The notes beneath the pieces are model-generated. The model was not told the DNA's origin and ran no database searches. It saw only the letters and a list, made by a program, of their open reading frames with translations. Below, piece after piece: positions 1 to 5,726 of a DNA stretch of 6,938 bases. The DNA comes from Thermoproteota archaeon (lineage in GTDB: Archaea; Korarchaeota; Korarchaeia; Korarchaeales; Korarchaeaceae), in the NCBI GenBank assembly GCA_021158805.1, contig JAGGTZ010000033.1:1-6938 (forward strand). Reading direction: 5' to 3'. The translations under genes and the position numbers were made by a program. The first letter of the stretch is position 1. Every line of letters begins with the position of its first letter.

Positions 1-215
1 AAGATGTGCCTTACTATAACATAAGGCTCTATAACTCAATAGAATGCGAGATTGGTAAGCCGAAGGGCAGGCCATCCTCGCATCTGGTGAGGGGGATGAT
101 GGCTGGTGCCTTATCTGAGATACATAAAACTGAGCTAACTGCAGAGGAGAAGAAATGCATAGCTGCAGGGGATCCCTATTGCGAGCTTGAGATAAGACCT
201 CATCAGTCGTTGTAG
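1..215 (+). CDS. V4R (4-vinyl reductase) domain protein, C-terminal fragment cut by window edge
   Basis: The reading frame is open to the left edge (codons begin at position 3) and ends at TAG 213-215, giving about 71 visible residues. The GTG at position 6 is probably not the start, because the visible part is only the end of a domain. The ending shows the V4R signature: a Gly-rich helix (HLVRGMMAGALSEIH), then EEKKCIAAGDPYCELEI, matching the family pattern of a conserved Cys, a Gly-Asp pair and a second Cys before the last strand. V4R domains bind small hydrophobic molecules or act as sensor modules in archaeal regulators and in BchJ-like proteins. Which of these applies cannot be told without the N-terminal part, which might carry a DNA-binding or other domain. 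The frame shown is undamaged, unlike the decayed gene that follows. Family assignment is by motif recognition; the ligand is unknown. Confidence 0.75.
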   Translation, partial: DVPYYNIRLYNSIECEIGKPKGRPSSHLVRGMMAGALSEIHKTELTAEEKKCIAAGDPYCELEIRPHQSL

Positions 216-241
216 GACATCCTATCAGTATGCTGGCGATC

Positions 242-357
242 AGGAGAGTTGCCTCTCACCATTCCACTTGAGAAAAGAGGTATCGCTCATGAACACATCC
301 CGTGGATAGACAGCTGATACATTAGAGGTATGTAACTCTCCTAAGATAGACTCTCCT
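242..357. repeat. Short inverted and direct repeats (AGGAGAGTT / AACTCTCCT)
   Basis: AGGAGAGTT at 242-250 has its exact reverse complement AACTCTCCT at 334-342. ACTCTCCT recurs at 350-357, 15 bases after the copy at 335-342. A small hairpin (GAGAG 244-248, CTCTC 253-257, loop TTGC) overlaps the first copy. The repeats are visible directly; no function is known, and nine bases can recur by chance. Confidence 0.4.
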
Positions 358-361
358 TACC

Positions 362-377
362 GTTTTTTATAAAAAAC
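362..377. promoter_or_regulatory. Perfect 16-bp AT-rich palindrome, TATA-box-like
   Basis: G, six T, AT, six A, C reads identically on both strands and contains TTTATAAA, a strong match to an archaeal TATA element, the only one of this strength in the spacer. It lies just before the decayed EamA gene, so it may be that gene's old core promoter. Its centre is only about 16 bases from the ATG at 386, which is closer than the usual 25-base TATA-to-transcript-start distance. If it is functional, the transcript would begin inside the present pseudogene or the true start codon was further downstream. Confidence 0.35.
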
Positions 378-385
378 TGAATCTA

Positions 386-1268
386 ATGTACTAGGAGTCC
401 TCTTGGAGCTAGCAATCCTAGCGGCAATAGCCACGGGACTTATATAGGGCATAAATCCGGCCTCATATACGGAGGCCGCTAGGAGATCTGGATCATTAAG
501 AGCGAATTTCTGGAGAGCCATAGATGCCTCTCTCCTTCTTTTATCTCTCAACTCAATTCTAGGAACGTTTTCTATTCCATCAATTTACGTGATAGGTCTT
601 ATAGCCTCAGCTGCTTCTTCAGCTCAAGACTGGGCAGCTTCGCTTTCCTAAAGGGAATCGCTATGATAGGACTTGGGAGGGCCACTTCAACAAGATCCAC
701 TTATGTTGTCTGGACGGCTTTACTATCCAGTGTTATCCTTGGCGAACTAGTCACTCCCCTGATCCTAGCAGAGGCCCTCCTATCCGTCTCTGGAATATGG
801 CTCCTCCCATATGAGAGAGGTAGATGGGATGTTAAGGGGTAGCTTGGAGTTTAACGCATCATTTTCGTGGACACTTTCTCCCATTTTGTGAAGATTGCCT
901 TAGAGTACGTAAATGCATTGAATATGTCCATATGAAATTCCCTAATACCTATTGATGGCTTACAGAATCCTTGTAATGCCTAACTTAACTGGTCCAAGCA
1001 TGGACAGAGCTCTCTTTGGCGGTGTCATGGGCGTTGGAGTGGCCTTACTCCTGTAATACTATGCCATAGCCGGATAGGTGTTACAATACCAACACTGGCT
1101 ATATCGATAGGACCACCCGCATCGCAGTTCGCTTCCTAGCTGGTAGGTGGGAGAGTAACTAAGAGGTACCTAGCTGGTTCTCTACTTGTGGTCCTTGGGT
1201 TAGTACTATATCATAGGAAGGTAACTGTCCCAGTAGCGAAAAGCGTATTATTTAGGAGTACCCTATGA
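386..1268 (+). pseudogene. Decayed EamA-family (drug/metabolite transporter superfamily) gene
   Basis: No intact reading frame exists here, yet the plus strand reads as a complete EamA transporter of about 290 residues, the normal family length, with two homologous multi-helix halves. Frame 1 from about 388 gives VLGVLLELAILAAIATGLI, a TAG at 445-447 where the family has Trp of a WG.N motif, then GINPASYTEAARRSGS. Frame 3 from 645 gives FLKGIAMIGLGRATST and VVWTALLSSVILGELVT, the end of half one, to TAG 840-842. Frame 1 (841-888) reads SLEFNASFSWTLSPIL, starting half two. Frame 3 (888 on) reads VKIALEYVNALNMSI, then TGA 933-935. Frame 1 (955-1073) reads RALFGGVMGVGVALLL, TAA 1054-1056, YYAIAG. 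Frame 3 (1074-1268) reads IGVTIPTLAISIGPPASQ, TAG 1137-1139, then GGRVTKRYLAGSLLVVLGL and the final TGA. That is about five frameshifts and four in-frame stops. Such proteins export or import small metabolites across the membrane; the substrate is unknown. The ATG at 386 is the likely old start but is itself out of frame by one base. Confidence 0.85.
1254..1258 (+). promoter_or_regulatory. Possible ribosome binding site for the MBL-fold gene
   Basis: AGGAG lies 14 bases before the ATG at 1273, rather far for a ribosome binding site, and inside the 3' end of the transporter pseudogene. No other start codon in frame lies between it and 1273. A TATA-like TATTATTTA at 1246-1254 sits about the right distance upstream for a leaderless transcript starting near 1273. 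Either mechanism is possible. Confidence 0.3.
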
Positions 1269-1272
1269 GATC

Positions 1273-2139
1273 ATGCTGAGAGGTTTAGGCAAAGGCATTC
1301 AGCTGTTGCCAGGGAGCCCAGCAACGTTATTCGTTCCTTGGGATGATGGTTATTATGTTATAGACCCGGGTTCCTCCGAGAGTAGGACAAAGGACATAGC
1401 CTCTGTGGGCAAGATAAAGGGGATACTGCTCACGCACTTTCATTCTGATCATGTACTGGCTGCTAAGGGGTTAACAAGTGAAGAGGGTATATATGCTCCA
1501 ATTATAGAGGCTGGTGGCGTAGAATCCATTGGTTTGAGGAGAGCCATTTCCTTCGGAGGATATGCGCCTGAGGGACTAATATACCATGTAAAGGCCGTTA
1601 GCGTTAAGGTGGATCATGTCTTCAGGCCTCCCCACAAGATAGGGCCTCTAGAGGCCATACCCTTGCCGGGACATAATTACGGGCAAGTAGGCTATCTAAC
1701 TGAGGATGGACTGCTTTATGCTGCTGATTCCCTGTTTGGAGATAAGCTCTTGAAGAGCGCAGGTATACCCTACTATCAGAATTACAGAGAAGCTTTGGAG
1801 ACCCTTAGGTACCTGAGGGAGCATGCTAGGGATTATAGGAAGATTGTGCCATCCCATGGCCCGGTAGTCGGGGGGAGGAGGGCTGAAGAGCTATTAGATT
1901 TCAACATTGAAGTTGTTGAGGCATTGCCTGATAAAGTAATGAGCACCCTAATTTCCGGGGGGAGGACTGTAGAGCAGATAACCTACAGGATATTGGGAGA
2001 GGAAGGGGCGAAGATAACCCCCTCATCAATCATACTGAGTAGTGTCACCGTGAGGTCCGTGCTTGCCCATCTCTATGAGGAGGGTAAGGTAAGCGTGGAG
2101 GCTGATGAGAGGGGGCTAGTCTGGAAACTAAACATGTAA
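1273..2139 (+). CDS. Metallo-beta-lactamase-fold hydrolase, LACTB2-like, with C-terminal winged-helix-like region
   Basis: The 288-residue protein has the full set of MBL zinc ligands: THFHSDH (H55, H57, D59, H60), H134 in LPGHNYGQ, D152 in AADSLF and H195 in PSHGPVVGG. Early strand motifs LLPGSPATLF and VIDPGSS are also typical. After the SHGP loop, residues about 205-288 form a helical tail followed by a predicted winged helix (RTVEQITYRILG, then VRSVLAHLYEEGKVSV), the architecture of LACTB2 and related archaeal and bacterial hydrolases. Known relatives cleave thioesters, glyoxalase II-type substrates, or RNA, so the substrate here cannot be assigned; a soluble cytoplasmic two-zinc hydrolase is expected because no signal or membrane segment is present. 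ATG 1273 is 4 bases after the pseudogene stop, so the two genes were probably once an operon. No earlier in-frame start is available downstream of the frame's TAG at 1234-1236. The gene itself appears intact. Confidence 0.9.
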   Translation: MLRGLGKGIQLLPGSPATLFVPWDDGYYVIDPGSSESRTKDIASVGKIKGILLTHFHSDHVLAAKGLTSEEGIYAPIIEAGGVESIGLRRAISFGGYAPEGLIYHVKAVSVKVDHVFRPPHKIGPLEAIPLPGHNYGQVGYLTEDGLLYAADSLFGDKLLKSAGIPYYQNYREALETLRYLREHARDYRKIVPSHGPVVGGRRAEELLDFNIEVVEALPDKVMSTLISGGRTVEQITYRILGEEGAKITPSSIILSSVTVRSVLAHLYEEGKVSVEADERGLVWKLNM

Positions 2140-2170
2140 CTCTATCTACTCTATGGAAAAGCTTAGGGGG
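2140..2170. other. 31-bp convergent intergenic gap
   Basis: The MBL-fold gene (plus) and the DUF354 gene (minus) end tail to tail here. I see no T-run longer than four on either strand and no clear hairpin, so termination signals are either weak or lie within the neighbouring coding ends. Confidence 0.5.
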
Positions 2171-3178
2171 TTAATAGTTGCTAAGAAGTTCATTTACCGT
2201 CTTATAGATCAGATCTACTGGGTCTCCTACTCGCTCAACGTAGCTTTCTGCCTTCTCTTTCAATACTGAGGATTCAGCCCTTTTCTGAAGTTCTTTAAAC
2301 GCTATCACCAAGTTCTCAGGTTTAGGTTTCACTATTAGACCCTCAGCAATGAGTTCAGAGGTCACACAGGGTTCTTCTCTTGGAAATAGCGATATGGAAG
2401 GGATGCCAAGCAAGGCAGCCTCTCTTATCATCGTACCTCCACCACTGATAACCCCCGCAGCTGTCGAGATGAGATCCAGACCATCTACCACTCCCTGGTA
2501 TACCTCACCTCTCGGGAGTTCTATACCACCCTCCCTCCTTAAGATAACCCCCTCGAGTCCGGTCTCCCTTAATAATTTATCAATAAGCTTTCTAAACATA
2601 CCATCTTCCTCTAGATAGTGGGAAGATTTAGGTGGAGGTCTTATCACCAGATATTCATTTTCTTCGAGTTCTAACCTCTTGTGCTCAATCTTAGTAGGGC
2701 TCTCCAAGTAGTCGAGGACGTGAGCCACCTCGCATATCCCTTTAAATCTCCTGGTTTCTCCATATATGGGCCCAGAGAAGCATTCTGGAACTATAGCAAC
2801 CTTTGAGAGGGGGAATGTGAGCCTAGTCACCACATGTGGAGGTAGATCGTTATCATTAACTACAATGAGCGGTATACCTAGCCCAAAGGAGACCCTCGCC
2901 TGTTCAGTAGACCCCTTTGACAGGGCTAGCTCGACCTCATACTCATCGAGGAGAAACATGAGCTTCTTAACCCTCTCAGAGAAGGCCTTGAGCTTATCTA
3001 GCCTATCCTTCCCCCATCTCCCAACGACTAAGGGCTTCCACTCACCCAAGAATAAGTTCGTGAGCTGAGGAAGATCACCTTTTTCTCTAGTAGTTACAAG
3101 GGCTTCTATGCTGAATTTCCTGAGGAACCTCCTCCAGAACCTGACATGGGGCTGATTTACCACATCTATCCATATCAT
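2171..3178 (-). CDS. DUF354 family protein, putative GT-B-fold glycosyltransferase
   Basis: The 335-residue protein matches DUF354 in length and motifs. It opens with MIWIDVVNQPHVRFWRRF (residues 1-18), followed by the ALVTTREKGD segment and a middle block SKGSTEQARVSFGLGIPLI then NDND (residues 108-111). The second half holds YLVIRPPP (176-183), ISGGGTMIREAALLGIPSIS (244-263) and SELIAEGL (274-281), which resemble the C-terminal nucleotide-binding lobe of GT-B enzymes such as UDP-GlcNAc 2-epimerase and MurG-like transferases. DUF354 proteins are widespread in archaea, and the donor and acceptor are not established. No signal peptide or transmembrane segment is seen, so it probably works in the cytoplasm or at the inner face of the membrane. 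ATG 3178 follows the stop of the DUF389 gene by 8 bases, and GGTG at 3187-3184 (minus), spaced 5 bases from the ATG, is a good ribosome binding site. The two are very likely co-transcribed. A role in surface or protein glycosylation is inference. Confidence 0.9.
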   Translation of the reverse strand: MIWIDVVNQPHVRFWRRFLRKFSIEALVTTREKGDLPQLTNLFLGEWKPLVVGRWGKDRLDKLKAFSERVKKLMFLLDEYEVELALSKGSTEQARVSFGLGIPLIVVNDNDLPPHVVTRLTFPLSKVAIVPECFSGPIYGETRRFKGICEVAHVLDYLESPTKIEHKRLELEENEYLVIRPPPKSSHYLEEDGMFRKLIDKLLRETGLEGVILRREGGIELPRGEVYQGVVDGLDLISTAAGVISGGGTMIREAALLGIPSISLFPREEPCVTSELIAEGLIVKPKPENLVIAFKELQKRAESSVLKEKAESYVERVGDPVDLIYKTVNELLSNY

Positions 3179-3183
3179 TCTAA

Positions 3184-3187
3184 CACC
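3184..3187 (-). promoter_or_regulatory. Ribosome binding site of the DUF354 gene, overlapping the upstream stop
   Basis: GGTG on the minus strand, 5 bases before ATG 3178. Its first base is the last base of the TAG stop of the DUF389 gene, an arrangement typical of translationally coupled genes and a support for the ATG 3178 start. Confidence 0.5.
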
Positions 3188-5649
3188 TACGGAACTATAG
3201 CGTATTCAACGATCAGCTTTATATCGACCCCCAATGCCTCTCTCAAAGTCTCCTCTGCAGCTTTGACAACACTAGGGGTCATTATCACACCCTCCCTGAA
3301 GCGTGACTCACTGATGTATACTTTAGCGTGGAGCACCCACTTGTCAGCGCTTATGCTCAGGGTAACATTAACGTCCTCTGGCATGACGCCAGCATAGGAG
3401 GCAACTACTCCCCTGACTATCTTCACTACATTTTCTGTCCTCAAGGTCTCTGCAGCCCTGACGCTCTCAAAGGCAGCGGCGCTATGGATCATTAATGTAA
3501 GAAATGTGAATACTATAAAACCATAAAGGGCTATTTTCTTCCTCCTGGCCCACAGAAACTGACTTGAATATACTAAGATCACCGAGAAGAGTAGTATTGA
3601 GTAGGCCGCACTCACATGGGGGAACTTGTGAATCCCGAGGACATAACCTGAGGCGAGCCAGAGTATTAGGGAGTATATGGCTACCCTTACCTTAGGACCC
3701 TTATCCCCTGAGGATCTGGCCTTCGCCCCCTCACTTAGTGTTAGCCTCACTAATATCGCTGTTGCGATCAGTGCTAGAGTGAGAAGAACGTCAGCCGTCA
3801 GAAAATCTCTGAAAAATAATGTTAATGGCGACATATAATCGAAGAGTGAGACTAGTCCCCCATGAACAGCCGATATATAGGCAGATATATTAGTCGACAC
3901 TACTGCTCCTATTACCCATGCTAGGAGGAGGGGTAACAGCAGGAAAGTCACTCTCCTAGCTATAGACTTAAGGGCTTGAACTGTAGATAGGCCCCCTAGG
4001 AGGCCAATGGCCACCCTCAGCCAGATAGAGAGGAACCATATGCTGCTTATGACAATGGACCCAATGGTCGCTAACACCTTTTCCGCAGTAGTCCTGCTCG
4101 TTTTAGATGAAATCTCTGCTAAGGATTCCTGTAATCCTTGAAATACCTTTTCTATAACGGGAAAGATCGCATAAAGCTTTGCTGAGAGATAGCCGGCAGC
4201 TATAAGGGCGATGACGTTGACTGTGGTGAGGGTAGCTGACCCAACTAGAAGGGATGGGTTGAGCATAGCAATGGCTACGCCTACGGTTGCGGCAGGTGGG
4301 ATTAGGGCTATAGCAATAGCAGACCCTACTAGAGCAGCTTCCGCCTTCTCATGCATCATAGCTAAGGAACCAGCAAATCCAGCTGCTAAGGCAATAAAGA
4401 GATCTACTAGGTTAGGACTCCCTCTAGCTGCTAGCTCTTTAGTCATCTGGAGTGGTACGTAGGAGCGAGCTAGAAAAGCAGTAAACCAAGAGATTATAAC
4501 TACAAGGAGGATTCCTTGGATCCCTATCTTCAGTCCCGTGTAGAATAGGTCCAAGCCAGAGCGCTTTTCCTCCCTCACATCAACTAGAGCTAGGCCTACA
4601 GCTCCAGATACTATCGCCCCCATCAAGGGCGATAGTAGCATCGATCCGATTATGGCTGCCAAGTTATCTGACATGAGGCCTATTGTAGCTAAGCCACCTG
4701 CCAGAGCTACCATGATCATGGATTTGAGATCGGCCACATCATTCATTTGATCATAGGCCCTTCTAAGAATCTTAAGAGCTCTCTCCTTAGCTTCTTCCAA
4801 GAATTTCCCACTCTCCTCCATTTCTGAAGATAAGTAGTATGTTAGAGAGAGGTAACCCGTGGAATATAGGGGGAACAGTAGTATTAGGAGTATTACCACC
4901 CAGATCGACGCTGTTATTAGTTTATACCAGAACTCTAGGGAGATTCCCTGAGGCATCCTGAGCGAAGAGTCTAATTCGCTCGAGATCGACCATACAACTA
5001 TCTGCAGGTTCCATAAATCACTAACTATGGAATTGAGTTCTTTTAAGGCATCGGTAATGTTTTGATATAGTTGAGAAGCCTTCTTAGGATTTGTCCTCTC
5101 CACAACAAGCCTTACTAACTCGCCAAATTCCTCAGCTATCTTGTATCTCTTTACCTTGATCTCCTTCACACGGGAATCATCTGGATTAACCATGACAAGT
5201 TTGTCTAACCTCTCATCCAAATCAGCTAGTCTCAGCGCTAGAGAGGTAACATGGGTGAGGGAAGGTACCACTCCAACCGCTACCTCCTTAGCTATCGTCG
5301 TACCTTCGAAGGACAGAGCTACCCTAATCGTCAAGAAGCCCGGTTCCTCGTCGCTATCTATCGCTATCGCAGCATAGTAGGTAGACCATTCCAGTGGCTG
5401 TATAACAACGGCTCTCGACTCAGACCACTTTACTACACCACCTCTCAAGAGTTCTATCTTTAAGATCGCTTTAGCACCCTGCTGAGCGCTTCCATATATC
5501 CGTGTAGTAACATTTACAGTACCTCCAGGACTTACGGTATCTGGATTGACTTCTACTTGTATATTGATTTGAGATGCTCCCTCTAGCTGAAGCGATGCCA
5601 TCGTTAGTAGCGCAGTAAGGGCTAACAGTGCTAGGCGGTGTTTTTCCAT
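3187..5649 (-). CDS. Secreted-domain/DUF389 multidomain membrane protein (820 aa)
   Basis: The N-terminus is a signal peptide (residues 1-25, hydrophobic 6-20, probable cleavage after EGA). Residues about 28-128 look like an Ig-like beta domain (VNPDTVSPGGTVNV opening, EPGFLTIRV near the end). A helical, partly coiled-coil stalk (130-235) leads to a first membrane helix at 243-266, and a charged helical cytoplasmic linker covers 275-308. The DUF389 core spans about 309-490, with IIGSMLLSPLMG (333-344), RGSPNLVDLFIALAAG (409-424), ALIPPAATVGVAIA (448-461) and N478. Further membrane helices lie near 526-552, 568-584, 618-634, 655-672, 682-700 and 705-724. The C-terminal soluble domain (725-820), probably extracytoplasmic, ends in SVVKAAEETLREALGVDI, as in other DUF389 proteins. 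Four N-glycosylation sequons (N46, N197, N587, N761) lie mostly in predicted outside parts. DUF389 function is unknown; a transport or sensing role is inference. The protein is much longer than plain DUF389 proteins. AGGGGA 5 bases before ATG 5649 supports the start. Confidence 0.88.
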   Translation of the reverse strand: MEKHRLALLALTALLTMASLQLEGASQINIQVEVNPDTVSPGGTVNVTTRIYGSAQQGAKAILKIELLRGGVVKWSESRAVVIQPLEWSTYYAAIAIDSDEEPGFLTIRVALSFEGTTIAKEVAVGVVPSLTHVTSLALRLADLDERLDKLVMVNPDDSRVKEIKVKRYKIAEEFGELVRLVVERTNPKKASQLYQNITDALKELNSIVSDLWNLQIVVWSISSELDSSLRMPQGISLEFWYKLITASIWVVILLILLFPLYSTGYLSLTYYLSSEMEESGKFLEEAKERALKILRRAYDQMNDVADLKSMIMVALAGGLATIGLMSDNLAAIIGSMLLSPLMGAIVSGAVGLALVDVREEKRSGLDLFYTGLKIGIQGILLVVIISWFTAFLARSYVPLQMTKELAARGSPNLVDLFIALAAGFAGSLAMMHEKAEAALVGSAIAIALIPPAATVGVAIAMLNPSLLVGSATLTTVNVIALIAAGYLSAKLYAIFPVIEKVFQGLQESLAEISSKTSRTTAEKVLATIGSIVISSIWFLSIWLRVAIGLLGGLSTVQALKSIARRVTFLLLPLLLAWVIGAVVSTNISAYISAVHGGLVSLFDYMSPLTLFFRDFLTADVLLTLALIATAILVRLTLSEGAKARSSGDKGPKVRVAIYSLILWLASGYVLGIHKFPHVSAAYSILLFSVILVYSSQFLWARRKKIALYGFIVFTFLTLMIHSAAAFESVRAAETLRTENVVKIVRGVVASYAGVMPEDVNVTLSISADKWVLHAKVYISESRFREGVIMTPSVVKAAEETLREALGVDIKLIVEYAIVP

Positions 5650-5654
5650 GCTAG

Positions 5655-5660
5655 TCCCCT
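5655..5660 (-). promoter_or_regulatory. Ribosome binding site of the DUF389 gene
   Basis: AGGGGA on the minus strand, 5 bases before ATG 5649. It is an imperfect but well-placed Shine-Dalgarno match. It fixes the start just ahead of a clear signal peptide, so the chosen ATG is well supported. Confidence 0.4.
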
Positions 5661-5673
5661 TTACCTTCTGCCC

Positions 5674-5691
5674 ATCTAGAGCTTCCTAGAT
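5674..5691. promoter_or_regulatory. Operator-like inverted repeat upstream of the DUF389 gene
   Basis: ATCTAG (5674-5679) and CTAGAT (5686-5691) are perfect reverse complements separated by AGCTTC. The repeat lies between the TATA-like element (5691-5706) and the ribosome binding site, about where transcription of the minus-strand gene would begin. Archaeal repressors often bind there. It could equally fold as a small RNA hairpin in the leader. The repeat is seen directly; the role is inferred. Confidence 0.35.
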
Positions 5692-5706
5692 TTTAATGTT
5701 ATTTAG
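5691..5706 (-). promoter_or_regulatory. TATA-like core promoter for the DUF389-DUF354 pair
   Basis: The minus strand reads TAAATAACATTAAAAT here, the most AT-rich part of the 77-bp gap after the LarA-like gene. A transcript starting about 25 bases downstream would have a leader of roughly 20-25 bases containing the ribosome binding site. This would let the membrane-protein gene be expressed apart from the LarA-like gene. The match to archaeal TATA boxes is moderate. Confidence 0.3.
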
Positions 5707-5726
5707 GCTACAGGGAAACAGGTGTA

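Larger units (their letters stand above)
216..385. other. Non-coding spacer between the V4R gene and the EamA pseudogene
   Basis: About 170 bases with no convincing gene in any frame. Frame 3 stays open after the V4R stop until TGA 315-317, but the translation resembles nothing I recognise. The stretch contains short repeats (AGGAGAGTT at 242-250, its reverse complement at 334-342, and a second ACTCTCCT at 350-357) and the AT-rich palindrome at 362-377. It could be the 3' region of the V4R transcript plus the old promoter region of the transporter, or further decayed sequence. Confidence 0.5.

Noticed and set aside
90..137. Box C/D-like motifs (ATGATGG, then CTGA twice)
   Set aside because: They sit inside conserved codons of the V4R domain, box C is imperfect, and no C' box fits between the two CTGA copies, so a C/D guide RNA is not supported.
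216..317. Frame 3 continuation after the V4R stop, which could suggest a read-through or truncated C-terminus
   Set aside because: The V4R domain ends normally just before TAG 213-215, and the next 33 codons show no recognisable motif.
357..551. Open frame of 64 codons on the minus strand, starting with TTG
   Set aside because: It is the antisense of the N-terminal part of the EamA relic, whose plus-strand translation shows clear family motifs. The minus translation resembles nothing known.
955..1056. Possible small gene of 33 codons starting at ATG 955
   Set aside because: Its sequence fits the middle of the second EamA half and is continued past the TAA by matching sequence, so it is a fragment of the pseudogene, not a separate small protein.
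2349..3068. Two plus-strand open frames of 89 and 100 codons
   Set aside because: They lie wholly antisense to the well-supported DUF354 gene and have low-complexity Ser/Pro-rich translations typical of shadow frames.
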